A DNA stretch of 64,000 bases from Bacteroidota bacterium (GTDB lineage Bacteria; Bacteroidota; Bacteroidia; Chitinophagales; Chitinophagaceae): contig VGFT01000005.1 in NCBI GenBank assembly GCA_016868775.1, positions 62,001 to 126,000 on the forward strand. Reading direction: 5' to 3'. Shown here piece after piece: positions 39,324 through 48,932 of the stretch. Under the pieces are notes generated by a model. It ran no database searches. It worked only from the letters and a program-made list of their open reading frames with translations, and was not told the origin of the DNA. Made by a program: the position numbers and the translations under genes. How positions within the stretch are numbered: the first letter of the stretch is position 1; each line of letters begins with the position of its first letter.

Positions 39324-41012
39324 ATGCAAATCAAACTCCTAATTCCCCTATTGTTGTCATTGCCTTTTCTGTCAAGCGCGGAAGATACCTTACGGGTTCG
39401 TTCGGGGCTTCGAAGTGCCAATGTCTATTTTGGATATGGGGCCGAGTTAACCCATGAAGGCCGGGTGCGCCTGGAAAATGGTTCCCGGCTGATTTTATTG
39501 GAAGGGATCAGCACATCGGTTGACCCGAACAGTTTGCAGGTGAATTTACCAGAGGGGATTGCGTTGCTTTCTCAGCAGTTCCGGGTTTATCAGCCGGCTG
39601 TGCCTCCTTCCAAATATCAAAAGCAAATTGAGGCACTGCTTGATAGTAACCGGCAACTGACAAAAGATATTGCCCGGTTTCAGAACCTGATCAGCATCGA
39701 TCAAGAGATCTTGAATAAGACGGGTTTACTGATTGAATCATCGCTCAATGGCAAGTCCGACCGCCCCGTTCTGGCGGCCGACATCCTTCGGATGCTGGAG
39801 GTGTACACGGCTCGGATTGAAAAAGCCAAATTGTCGATCTTTCAACATCAAACGGCGGTTGAAAAGATCCAGCAATCCATTCAGGAGAATCTGAAGAAGA
39901 TTCAGCAGTGGTCGCTGCAACAGGCAGTTCCCTTGGAGCCCCAAGGTCAACTTCTTCTGCAAGTCGTTTCTGAGCGTACGGATGATTTTTCGATCCAGGT
40001 TTCGTATTACACCCCGCAAGCGGGGTGGACAGCCAATTACGACCTACGGGTAAATTCGAAAGAAAACAAGATGAAGCTTGTGTACAAAGCGTCTTTGACA
40101 CAAACTACCGGCATTCCGTGGAAGCAGGTGAAACTAACCCTGAGTACCGGCACACCCAATTTCGGGGTAGAGGCTCCCATCCTTGCGCCTTGGTATTTGC
40201 AGCTGTATGTGCCGGCACTGTACAAGGATGCGCAGGCGCGGTCGGTGAATGGAAACAGAAATGTAATTCAATCAATGCAGGGTTCTGGGGTGTTGAGTGA
40301 CCAGTTGGTGAGGGAGGAAAATGCCGATCAGTATCGATTGGCTCCGGCTCCCTATAGCGTTGATCCCAGTACGTTGGGCAATTATACTACCCTTCAGCAG
40401 GGCCAGCTCAATACCAGTTATGAGATATCCATTCCGTACGACGTTCCGAGCGATGGGCAGATTCAGCAGGTTAATATTCAGGAGCGGTTGGTGGATGCCG
40501 GGCTCAAAAACTACTCCGTTCCCAAGCTGGATCAAGAGGCTTATTTAATGGCCGAGCTGGCGAATTGGCAAAATCTCGATCTTATACCGGGTTTTGCGAA
40601 TATCATCATGGATAATACCTACATCGGAAAAACACAGATCGATCCCCAAAACACAGCGGATACCCTGAATTTGTCATTGGGACGCGACAAGCGAATTGTT
40701 GTGAAACGTACGCAAGTCAGAGAATCCGCACCCTCCAAATCCGGCGGCGGTATGCAGAAGCAACTATTCACGTACGAGATCACCGTGAAGAATAATAAAG
40801 TAACTCCCGTTCAGATGCTGCTAAAGGACCAGCACCCACTCAGTGCTGTCAAGGAGATTGAAGTGTCTTTGGAAGAATCGGGCGACGCAGAGGTAAATCC
40901 GGAAACCGGGGTGTTGACTTGGAAAGTAGATCTCAAACCCGGTGAGAGCAAATCTTACCGATTTGTTTACAGTGTGAAGCATCCGCGCGACAAGCGGATC
41001 GTGAATCTCTGA
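39324..41012 (+). CDS. MuiA-like / DUF4139 domain protein
   Basis: Signal peptide; N-terminal DUF4140-like segment; VSYYTPQAGWTANYDLRV and conserved C-terminal LTWKVDLKPGESKSYRFVYSVKHPRDKRI. Confidence 0.85.
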   Translation: MQIKLLIPLLLSLPFLSSAEDTLRVRSGLRSANVYFGYGAELTHEGRVRLENGSRLILLEGISTSVDPNSLQVNLPEGIALLSQQFRVYQPAVPPSKYQKQIEALLDSNRQLTKDIARFQNLISIDQEILNKTGLLIESSLNGKSDRPVLAADILRMLEVYTARIEKAKLSIFQHQTAVEKIQQSIQENLKKIQQWSLQQAVPLEPQGQLLLQVVSERTDDFSIQVSYYTPQAGWTANYDLRVNSKENKMKLVYKASLTQTTGIPWKQVKLTLSTGTPNFGVEAPILAPWYLQLYVPALYKDAQARSVNGNRNVIQSMQGSGVLSDQLVREENADQYRLAPAPYSVDPSTLGNYTTLQQGQLNTSYEISIPYDVPSDGQIQQVNIQERLVDAGLKNYSVPKLDQEAYLMAELANWQNLDLIPGFANIIMDNTYIGKTQIDPQNTADTLNLSLGRDKRIVVKRTQVRESAPSKSGGGMQKQLFTYEITVKNNKVTPVQMLLKDQHPLSAVKEIEVSLEESGDAEVNPETGVLTWKVDLKPGESKSYRFVYSVKHPRDKRIVNL

Positions 41013-41076
41013 TCTGGTTTTTTTCTGTAGGCAGGTCCCTTTCTTTTATGGAAGCGGACCTGCTTACCTTTGCGCC

Positions 41077-41625
41077 ATGCGAAAGCTATCAATGGAGGAG
41101 TTAGAACGAAAATCTACCGCAGAGGCTCGCCGTGCCGAGAAATTTCCGATCGTTCTTATTCTGGAAAATATTCGAAGTGCCTACAACGTTGGGAGTGCCT
41201 TTCGCACAGCCGATGCTTTTCAAGTGGAAGCTATTTATTTGACGGGTTACACGGCTTTTCCGCCCCACAAGGAGATCCGAAAAACCGCGCTGGGGGCGGA
41301 GGATTCCGTGGTTTGGCGGCATTTTCCCGATGCCGGCACAGCCATTGAGCGGGCTCGGTCGGCCGGGTACAAAATTCTAGCCGTAGAACAGACTACCGAG
41401 AGTCAGGCATTGCAGTCGCTGCATCCGACACCGGAGCAAAAGATTGCGCTGGTTTTTGGCAATGAAGTAACGGGGATTGAATCAGAAACGCTTTTGTTAG
41501 CTGACGCCTGTCTGGAGATCCCACAAGGAGGGATGAAGCATTCCCTGAATGTAGCCACGGCACTCGGGATCGCGGTGTGGGAATGCGTGCGTAGTTATAT
41601 CAAGGAGAAACCGATTCTGAAATAA
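41077..41625 (+). CDS. TrmH/SpoU-family RNA methyltransferase
   Basis: ILENIRSAYNVGSAFRTADAF, ALVFGNEVTGIE, EIPQGGMKHSLNVATALGIAVWE. Confidence 0.95.
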   Translation: MRKLSMEELERKSTAEARRAEKFPIVLILENIRSAYNVGSAFRTADAFQVEAIYLTGYTAFPPHKEIRKTALGAEDSVVWRHFPDAGTAIERARSAGYKILAVEQTTESQALQSLHPTPEQKIALVFGNEVTGIESETLLLADACLEIPQGGMKHSLNVATALGIAVWECVRSYIKEKPILK

Positions 41626-41629
41626 TACC

Positions 41630-42514
41630 ATGAATGCCCTGAAACGATATCTAAGTCTGATCAAATTCTCGCATACCATTTTTGCAATGCCGTTTGCATT
41701 GGTGGGATTTGGTTTGGGAGTTGTCGATCAGGCCATGCTGTCGTCGGCGCTTTCAACGGAACAGTGGTGGTGGAAAGCAGTGTTCGTTTTGGGTTGCATG
41801 GTTTTTGCCCGTAGTGCAGCCATGGCATTCAATCGGTATTTGGACCGAACATTTGATGCGTTAAATCCCCGTACGGCGATGCGGGAAATTCCGGCCGGGA
41901 TCATTTCACCGAAAAAAGCCTTGCGGTTCACAATTCTTAGTGCCGCATTGTTTGTGGGTTGTGCCTATTGTATCAACGCACCCTGTTTTTATTTGTCGCC
42001 CGTTGCCTTGCTGATCGTTCTGGGCTATAGTTATACCAAGCGGTTTACGGCGCTTTGTCACCTGATTCTGGGTCTGGGTCTTTCTCTTTCTGTCACCGGT
42101 GCGTACCTGGCGGTCACCGGCACATTCGACCTGCTGCCCATTCTTTTTTCGCTTGCCGTGTTGACGTGGGTATCGGGCTTTGATATTATTTACGCCCTGC
42201 AGGATGAATCGTTCGATCGCTCGCATCGGCTTCGTTCCATCCCGGCCTGGCTGGGTGGAAAGCGGGCCTTACGTGTTTCTTCCGCGCTCCATTTCCTTAC
42301 CATATCTGCGCTGTTTTTTGCCGGGATCTGGGGCGATTATGGCATCTGGTATTGGACAGGAACGCTTGTTTTTTCTTTGTTACTGATCTATCAGCATGCG
42401 TTGGTAACGGCAGAAGATTTGTCGCGGATCAATCTGGCTTTCATGACCACCAATGGGGTAGGCTCAGTGGTCTTCTCCTGTTTTGTAATAATCGAATTGA
42501 TCTTTTCAAGCTAA
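41630..42514 (+). CDS. ubiA: UbiA-family prenyltransferase
   Basis: IKFSHTIFAMPFALVGFGLG, AMAFNRYLDRTFDALNPRTAMREIPAG, GFDIIYALQDESFDR. Confidence 0.92.
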   Translation: MNALKRYLSLIKFSHTIFAMPFALVGFGLGVVDQAMLSSALSTEQWWWKAVFVLGCMVFARSAAMAFNRYLDRTFDALNPRTAMREIPAGIISPKKALRFTILSAALFVGCAYCINAPCFYLSPVALLIVLGYSYTKRFTALCHLILGLGLSLSVTGAYLAVTGTFDLLPILFSLAVLTWVSGFDIIYALQDESFDRSHRLRSIPAWLGGKRALRVSSALHFLTISALFFAGIWGDYGIWYWTGTLVFSLLLIYQHALVTAEDLSRINLAFMTTNGVGSVVFSCFVIIELIFSS

Positions 42515-42516
42515 CT

Positions 42517-42930
42517 ATGGGACGTATTCTGGCCATTGATTACGGGTTGAAGCGCACCGGGCTGGCGGTTACCGATCCTTTACGCATCATTGCCACGGGG
42601 TTAACAACCGTGCCTACGCGGGAGCTTATGAATTATTTACAGAACTATGTAAAACGGGAGCCGGTTGATCTTTTATTGATCGGCTGGCCTACAAATTGGG
42701 AAGATACACCCACGGATGCAACGTCGGGCGTGGAAAAATGCATCAAGAAACTTGAAAAATCGTTTCCGAATATTCCGGTCGAGAAATCCGATGAGCGGTT
42801 TACCTCCAGGATGGCACAGGCGGCCATGTTGGAAATGGGTTTGAAGAAAAAGGATCGGCGCAACAAGGCGTTGGTGGATGAGATCGCGGCCACCATCTTG
42901 TTGCAGGAATACCTTCAGCGAAACGGCTGA
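42517..42930 (+). CDS. ruvX: Holliday junction resolvase-like protein RuvX/YqgF
   Basis: MGRILAIDYGLKRTGLAVTDPLRIIA, DERFTSRMAQAAM, DEIAATILLQEYL. Confidence 0.95.
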   Translation: MGRILAIDYGLKRTGLAVTDPLRIIATGLTTVPTRELMNYLQNYVKREPVDLLLIGWPTNWEDTPTDATSGVEKCIKKLEKSFPNIPVEKSDERFTSRMAQAAMLEMGLKKKDRRNKALVDEIAATILLQEYLQRNG

Positions 42931-42972
42931 GCAAAGCCGAAGGATTCGGTAACTTTACCAAAATTATTTTAG

Positions 42973-43566
42973 TTGATCCTACCTATTGTTGCATATGGCC
43001 ATCCGGTATTGCGCGCGGCTACCCGGGAACTGCAGCCGGGTTATCCCGGATTGGAAGCGCTGATCACGAACATGTGGGAAACCATGTATCAGAAAGGGAT
43101 TGGCTTGGGTCTGGCTGCGCCGCAGGTAAATCACGCACTTCGCTTGTTGGTGTTGGATACGCAACAGATCATCGCCCGAATGAGCGAGGAGGAAAGGAAG
43201 GAGTCGGGTTGGGAAAACGATCCGGGATTAAAAGCGGTGGTTATCAATCCGCGAATTCTTTCGGTCAGTGAGGAAGATTCGGTGGACGAGGAAGGTTGTT
43301 TGAGCCTTCCGCGTGTTCGGGTAGAAGTTACTCGTCCCCTTGAAATTCGAATTGCATACCAAGACGAACAATTTCAATCGTTCGAAACTACGTTTGTGGG
43401 TTTGACGGCCCGCGCGTTGTTGCACGAGATCGATCATTTGGAAGGCAAATTGATCGTTGATTATTTGTCTCCGTTGAAGAAAAAATTGATGCAACGAAAA
43501 CTGCAAGACATCATGAAGGGTAAGGTCGATGCCGAATATCGAATGATGTTTGCCGACCGCATCTAG
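42973..43566 (+). CDS. def: Peptide deformylase (TTG start)
   Basis: ILPIVAYGHPVLRAATREL, GIGLGLAAPQV, EEGCLSLP, LLHEIDHLEG. In-frame TAG directly precedes the TTG. Confidence 0.96.
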   Translation: MILPIVAYGHPVLRAATRELQPGYPGLEALITNMWETMYQKGIGLGLAAPQVNHALRLLVLDTQQIIARMSEEERKESGWENDPGLKAVVINPRILSVSEEDSVDEEGCLSLPRVRVEVTRPLEIRIAYQDEQFQSFETTFVGLTARALLHEIDHLEGKLIVDYLSPLKKKLMQRKLQDIMKGKVDAEYRMMFADRI

Positions 43567-44630
43567 GTTCCAATGCTTTGGGTGTATTGCCGCCACTTAT
43601 CGATCACCTCTTGTAGATCCGCGGGCAGTTCGGTGTCAAAGCCCATTTCTTCTTGCGTAACGGGATGTTTGAACCCAAGTGTTTTGGCATGAAGTGCCTG
43701 GCGGGGACAGATGGCAAAGCAATTCTCCACGAACTGTTTGTAACGGGGGAAGATGGTTCCTTTGGCGATGCGATCGCCGCCGTAAAATTCATCGTTGAAT
43801 AAGGGATGACCGATGTGTTTCATGTGCACACGGATCTGATGCGTGCGTCCGGTCTCCAGCATGCATTCCACCAACGTTACGTAGCGAAACCGCTCCAGCA
43901 CCCGGTAGTGGGTGATGGCTTCTTTACCATGATCTCCTTCCGGGTAGGCTTCGAATAATTTCCGGAAGCGTTGGTGTCTGCCGACGTGGGCACGGATGGT
44001 GCCGGAATCGGCTTCTACATCTCCCCAGACCAGTGCCTGGTAGCGGCGGCGCACGGTGTGATCAAAAAATTGTTTGGCCAGCCCGCGCATCGCCACATCG
44101 GTTTTTGCCAACACCAACAGTCCACTGGTGTTTTTATCGATCCGGTGTACCAATCCAAAGCGGGGGAGTGTATCCTCGGTGAGCTGGGGGTTTTGTTTTT
44201 TTAGGTAATAAGCGACGTGGTTGAGCAGGGTACCATGGTAGTTGCCACTGCCGGGGTGCACGACTTGACCGGGCGCTTTGTACAGCAACATCAGGTCGTT
44301 GTCCTCGTAGCGTATGTCAAGTGGACCTTCTTCGGGCTGCACATCGGTTTCCTCGGGGTGCAGGTCGGAGTAGATCAGGATCTGGTCGCCTGGTTTGATC
44401 TTATAATTTGGTTTTACAGGTTGACCATTGACGGTCACCATCTCCAGGTGCATGGCCTGTTGCAATTTGTTGCGGGTGGCCCGCTCGATGCGTTGGCTCA
44501 GGAATTTATCGATTCGGATGGGTTCTTGGCCGCGGTCGACCGTTAGCTGAAACCGTTCATAAAGGGCATCCCCGGTATCGATCGGTTCTTCTGCTTCGTT
44601 GGGTTCCGGGTTTGGCCATTGATCGGACAT
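43563..44630 (-). CDS. rluD: RluA/RluD-family pseudouridine synthase
   Basis: S4 domain; HRIDKNTSGLLVLAKTD; LETGRTHQIRVHMKHIGHPLFNDEFYGG. Confidence 0.95.
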   Translation of the reverse strand: MSDQWPNPEPNEAEEPIDTGDALYERFQLTVDRGQEPIRIDKFLSQRIERATRNKLQQAMHLEMVTVNGQPVKPNYKIKPGDQILIYSDLHPEETDVQPEEGPLDIRYEDNDLMLLYKAPGQVVHPGSGNYHGTLLNHVAYYLKKQNPQLTEDTLPRFGLVHRIDKNTSGLLVLAKTDVAMRGLAKQFFDHTVRRRYQALVWGDVEADSGTIRAHVGRHQRFRKLFEAYPEGDHGKEAITHYRVLERFRYVTLVECMLETGRTHQIRVHMKHIGHPLFNDEFYGGDRIAKGTIFPRYKQFVENCFAICPRQALHAKTLGFKHPVTQEEMGFDTELPADLQEVIDKWRQYTQSIGT

Positions 44631-44672
44631 GGCGCAAAGGTAGCATGGGATTGTTCGTAGTTTTGCATCTTC

Positions 44673-45359
44673 ATGAAACAGGTTGTTTCTTTTGAGGATT
44701 TGGGGCAGCGGCCTTATGCGGAGGTATGGGATTATCAGGAATCCCTGTTACAGGCCAATGTGGCGTTGAAACAGCAGGGACGGGGAGCAGAAACCCGTCA
44801 TCGTTTATTGTTTGTCGTCCACCCTCCCGTATATACACTCGGCAAAAGTGGCGATCCACAGCATGTCTTGATCAGTGCCGAGGAGCGTTCGGCGCGTTCG
44901 ATCGAGTTTTTTCACACCAATCGGGGGGGTGACATCACCTATCATGGTCCGGGTCAGTGGGTGGTTTACCCCATATTGGATTTGGAGAAGTTTGAACGGG
45001 ACATTGGTAAATATCTTCGGAGTCTGGAGGAAGTGATCATTCGATTGCTGGCGGATTATGGGCTGAAGGGCGCGCGTTCGGTGGGGGAGACCGGCGTTTG
45101 GTTGGATCCGGCCGATCCAGTCAGGGCCCGCAAGATCTGTGCGATCGGGGTGCGGTGCAGTCGGTGGATCAGTATGCATGGACTGGCCCTGAATGTGAAC
45201 ACGGAGCTAAGTTATTTTCAGCACATCGTTCCCTGTGGCATACCCGATAAGCAGGTGACTTCGTTGGAGAAAGAGTTGGGAATACGGCTTCCGATGGAGG
45301 AGGTGAGGGAAAAGCTCCTGTTTCATTTTGCACAGGAATTTCATTGGTCGTACCATTAA
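44673..45359 (+). CDS. lipB: Octanoyltransferase LipB
   Basis: RGGDITYHGPGQWVVYPILDLE, ICAIGVRCSRWISMHGLALNVN, IVPCGIPDKQVTSLEKELG. Confidence 0.96.
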   Translation: MKQVVSFEDLGQRPYAEVWDYQESLLQANVALKQQGRGAETRHRLLFVVHPPVYTLGKSGDPQHVLISAEERSARSIEFFHTNRGGDITYHGPGQWVVYPILDLEKFERDIGKYLRSLEEVIIRLLADYGLKGARSVGETGVWLDPADPVRARKICAIGVRCSRWISMHGLALNVNTELSYFQHIVPCGIPDKQVTSLEKELGIRLPMEEVREKLLFHFAQEFHWSYH

Positions 45360-46207
45360 AACTCCAGCGGCAGATAAAATCGGTTCGTCTCGATTTTCAC
45401 TCCCTTGTGCCAAATTTCAAAATTGTACCATCCGGCGCGGGTGAAATTTGTTTTGTCAATTCGAAAGGTTCGGATGGGCGGATCGGTTAGCACAAACAGC
45501 TTCTCTCCATTTTCTTCGAAAAAACGTATTTGCACCTGTGTCAGTACCCATTCGGCCGGAAGTTTGATGAATGGATACCCATCCGGGAGCGTGCTGAGAT
45601 AAGGAGAAGGAGCGCGTTTAACGGGTTCAGGAACGGGTTCAGGAACGGGTTCTTGTTTTTTATTCTCCTTTTTTTCTGCTGGAAACTTTTCCTTTAGTAC
45701 AGGGACTTTGTTATCGCTGCTATCCTTTTTTACCCGGTTGGCTGGCGGCGTTGTTTTGACGGATACATTTTTTACCGTATCCGGCTCCGCCTTGCTTTTT
45801 GACAACTCTGCTTTTGTTTTAGTGGACAGTGGGGGTGAAGGCGTATTCTGTACAGCGGGTGACTTTTCCCCGGGTAATTTGGAAGCGGTGAAAATATATT
45901 TTCCGCGCGGATAGAGCAGGTAGATCCGATAGAACATTTTGCTTGCCTTGGGACGTCCGATCACCGAGCCGTTTTGTTCCAGTTGTGGGCTCAGCACGGT
46001 GATGATGGTTTTAAAACCGGTGAGGGAGTCGGCCGACTGTTGAATGGACAATTGACGAAGGGTTGTATCCGGATTTTTCCAGTGAATCCGTACTTTATCT
46101 GTGTTCAATTTTTCCAAGGAAAAATTAGGAAGGGTTTCCTGGGCAGCAACAGGGTTAACAATCAGGATCATCCCTCCTGCGAGCAATATGTTCGTTAGAC
46201 GGACCAT
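45356..46207 (-). CDS. Hypothetical secreted protein with PVPEPVPEPV linker
   Basis: Signal peptide (MVRLTNILLAGGMILIVNPVAAQ), N-terminal beta-rich region, Lys/Pro-rich linker, C-terminal domain. Confidence 0.7.
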   Translation of the reverse strand: MVRLTNILLAGGMILIVNPVAAQETLPNFSLEKLNTDKVRIHWKNPDTTLRQLSIQQSADSLTGFKTIITVLSPQLEQNGSVIGRPKASKMFYRIYLLYPRGKYIFTASKLPGEKSPAVQNTPSPPLSTKTKAELSKSKAEPDTVKNVSVKTTPPANRVKKDSSDNKVPVLKEKFPAEKKENKKQEPVPEPVPEPVKRAPSPYLSTLPDGYPFIKLPAEWVLTQVQIRFFEENGEKLFVLTDPPIRTFRIDKTNFTRAGWYNFEIWHKGVKIETNRFYLPLEF

Positions 46208-46297
46208 ATTTATTTCGTAAAGATACAGGGACGGCCATGCAGGCAATACTTTTTTAACATCGGTACGTTATTTGTTTACCTTCGCGTTTTATTGAAT

Positions 46298-47203
46298 ATG
46301 AAGCTCACACTAGTGATCCTTGCAGCCGGTATGGCGTCTCGATATGGGAGTATGAAGCAGGTAGAGTCTTTTGGTCCGGGTGGCGAGACCATCATGGACT
46401 ATTCCATCTACGATGCCATTCGAGCAGGATTCGGAAAAATCGTTTTCATCATTCGGGAGCAGCATCAAGAAACGTTTCGTAGCTTGTTTGCTCCACGTCT
46501 GGCGGGGAAGGTGGCGGTTGAATATGTGAATCAGGAGCTCTTTATGCATACGGAGGGGTATCCTTTTTTATCAAGCCGAAACAAGCCCTGGGGAACGGCT
46601 CATGCAGTTCTCTGTGCAGGGGATGTGGTCCGGGAGCCGTTTGCGGTGATCAATGCAGATGATTTTTATGGCCGACATGCCTTTGAGGTGGCAGCCTCTT
46701 TTTTGAAGGAGGCTTGTCGCCCCAATCGATTTGCCATCGTCGGTTATCCGCTGTCCGGGACCCTGTCTGCGCATGGTTCCGTCAACCGGGGCGTTTGCTC
46801 CATCGATTCTTTCGGAAAATTGGTTTCTGTAACGGAGCGGATAAACATTGCTTCTCGGGATGGAAAGATTCTGGTTGAAGATGGGCTGTTGCCCAAGGAG
46901 TTGTTGCCCGACACCCGCGTGTCCATGAATTTCTGGTGTTTTGATCCGGCTTATTTCCCCTTGGCGCAGGAGTTATTCTCCGTATTTTTACAGACGCAGG
47001 GTCAGCTGGAAAAATCGGAGTTTTTTATTCCCCTAGTGGCGGATTCATTTATACAGAAGCATGGTGAGATCGAAGTCATACCCACCGAGGCACATTGGTT
47101 CGGGGTTACTTATAAGGAGGACGCACCCGCAGTACAATCCAGTTTGAATGCTTTGATCCAACAGGGAGAATACCCTGAGAGACTTTGGTCAACGCAGGGT
47201 TAG
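46298..47203 (+). CDS. Nucleotidyltransferase (NTP_transferase family)
   Basis: MKLTLVILAAGMASRYGSMKQVESFGPGGETIMDYSIYDA, PWGTAHAVLCAGDVV, AVINADDFYG. Confidence 0.9.
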   Translation: MKLTLVILAAGMASRYGSMKQVESFGPGGETIMDYSIYDAIRAGFGKIVFIIREQHQETFRSLFAPRLAGKVAVEYVNQELFMHTEGYPFLSSRNKPWGTAHAVLCAGDVVREPFAVINADDFYGRHAFEVAASFLKEACRPNRFAIVGYPLSGTLSAHGSVNRGVCSIDSFGKLVSVTERINIASRDGKILVEDGLLPKELLPDTRVSMNFWCFDPAYFPLAQELFSVFLQTQGQLEKSEFFIPLVADSFIQKHGEIEVIPTEAHWFGVTYKEDAPAVQSSLNALIQQGEYPERLWSTQG

Positions 47204-48300
47204 TTTACTTTGACCAAATAAACAAACTCCTGAATTTTTTTGACTTGTTGCGTGCGGTCCAAACCGCCCAGACGGGATAGAATGGGTGGACTAATGCGTT
47301 CGTTTCCACTTGTTTTTTTGAATTCTTGTAAACACGCCAGTATTTCTTGGCTGCGAATCGCAAAAACAGATCCCTGTTGGTCTGATTGGCGACCGTTCAA
47401 TATACCAATCACTTCGCCGTTTCGGTTGAGCACAGGACTTCCGCTATTGCCCTGGTGGGCCGCAATTTCCATCTGATAGCTCAGGGTATCGCCCTGGTAG
47501 CCGGTACGGGCACTGAGGTACCCTTGCCCATACACAACCTCATCTCTGGGATAGCCAAGCGTAAATAATGGCTCACCCAATGCAGCATTCTTTCGCGAGA
47601 GTCCGTAGGGGAGCGTAACAGCAATGGGATAATTTTTATCGATGACGCGTAAAAGGGCTAGGTCTCGTTTGGTGTCAATGTACGCCACCTCAGCCACATA
47701 CTCATTATTCCCTTGCTGAATGGCAATTTGCTTGGCATTTTCAACCACATGTCGGTTGGTTACCACCAAGCCGGTAGCATCCACCAAAAATCCGGTTCCC
47801 CCTTTTGTGTAGGCGATGCTGGAGACAGGAGGAGTATTTTTTTTGATTGCATCGATTTCGTTGCCTTGCTCCTTCGTGCGCGTGGCCAACCAATTGTACT
47901 TGCGGTTTAACTCTTCAAACTGACTTCCTTCACCCCTGGTTGAAAATAAGGTGATGAGTGCCGAAAGCGCCAGTGTTGTGATACCGGCTATCGAGGCGGC
48001 AATAGCGCCCGTGCGCTTGTACCGGTTCCAGAGGTAAACGATCTTGGCCTTTCCGATCAAGCGGGTGGCTTCGATTTTCCCCGCTTCGGCAAGATCGGTG
48101 TGAATGTTGTGTAGGGTGTGCTTGAATTTTTTCCATTCTCCAAAACGGTTGATTTTCTGGAGGAAGAGGGTATGTTCCACTACCAGTTGATCTACCGATG
48201 CATGGGTTTTTCGATAGTTTTCAAAATGGGCCCGCTCATCTGGATTCATTTCTCCCTTGATGTATCGTTCTACGGTCTCCAATATATTAAGGTCACTCAT
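47200..48300 (-). CDS. Fusion: anti-sigma-like N-terminus, TM, trypsin-like serine protease
   Basis: DLNILETVERYIKGEMNPDERAHFENYRKTH; TM GAIAASIAGITTLALSALITLF; coiled linker; triad motifs TNRHVV, KRDLALLRV, GNSGSPVL. Start may be 48315 or 48300. Confidence 0.88.
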   Translation of the reverse strand: MSDLNILETVERYIKGEMNPDERAHFENYRKTHASVDQLVVEHTLFLQKINRFGEWKKFKHTLHNIHTDLAEAGKIEATRLIGKAKIVYLWNRYKRTGAIAASIAGITTLALSALITLFSTRGEGSQFEELNRKYNWLATRTKEQGNEIDAIKKNTPPVSSIAYTKGGTGFLVDATGLVVTNRHVVENAKQIAIQQGNNEYVAEVAYIDTKRDLALLRVIDKNYPIAVTLPYGLSRKNAALGEPLFTLGYPRDEVVYGQGYLSARTGYQGDTLSYQMEIAAHQGNSGSPVLNRNGEVIGILNGRQSDQQGSVFAIRSQEILACLQEFKKTSGNERISPPILSRLGGLDRTQQVKKIQEFVYLVKVN

Positions 48301-48307
48301 TTCGGGT

Positions 48308-48850
48308 TCATTCAAGATTAAAAAATAATTTTTTCAGTCGTATCAAGCACTTGTATTTCTGATTTTTAGCGTTGTCGGCGTTCGTATATCCAAACTCAGC
48401 CGCGATGGTCGACATTTTTTGTCGGTGTAGGTAATACGCCTCCAGCAGACTTTTGCACGGTTCTCCCAACTGCTGTATGGCCTTCTCCATACGAACATAC
48501 TCGGCTTCCTCCTGCTCATGCCTGTCCAAATCCGGCTCCACAGAAACGGGATCGGCCACGTCGCCCCAGTCCGATACCATTCTTTTTTGCTGCTGCAATT
48601 TCTTCAGCCAAAGCCTCCGGCTAACCGAGTAGAGGTACGTGCGAATTTGACAGTTTAGCTCAAAATCGCCTTGCCTTACCTTTTCGTAAAGAACGATCAG
48701 GGCTTCCTGAAAAATGTCCCGAGCATCGTCTACCGAACCTTGATTATTGATAATCAATGACTGTATGCTATTATAGCTTCCCTGATAGATGGCTTCAATA
48801 GACTTACGGTCGTTCGTAGCAAGCCCGTGGAGAAGTTGATTTTCATCCAT
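48308..48850 (-). CDS. RNA polymerase sigma factor, ECF/sigma-70 family
   Basis: DDARDIFQEALIVLYEKVRQGDFELNCQIRTYLYSVSRRLWLKKL (sigma2), AAEFGYTNADNAKNQKYKCLIRLKKLF (sigma4). Confidence 0.93.
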   Translation of the reverse strand: MDENQLLHGLATNDRKSIEAIYQGSYNSIQSLIINNQGSVDDARDIFQEALIVLYEKVRQGDFELNCQIRTYLYSVSRRLWLKKLQQQKRMVSDWGDVADPVSVEPDLDRHEQEEAEYVRMEKAIQQLGEPCKSLLEAYYLHRQKMSTIAAEFGYTNADNAKNQKYKCLIRLKKLFFNLE

Positions 48851-48877
48851 GTATGGCTTCGGTCACCCTACCTTTTA

Positions 48878-48903
48878 ATACGGGCGGGTAAAAATAGTAA
48901 CCT
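48878..48903 (-). promoter_or_regulatory. Putative ECF-type promoter for the sigma gene
   Basis: Minus strand AGGTTAC-N15-GTAT, preceded by CGGGTA; 28 nt from the sigma ATG. Confidence 0.6.
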
Positions 48904-48932
48904 TACCCGGCTCAAAAAAAATCACGGGTATT

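Noticed and set aside
48885-48909. CGGGTAA-N11-TTACCCG inverted repeat as a repressor operator
   Set aside because: It overlaps the minus-strand AGGTTAC element and is more simply explained by the promoter motif's CGGGTA flank; could still be real but is not counted separately.
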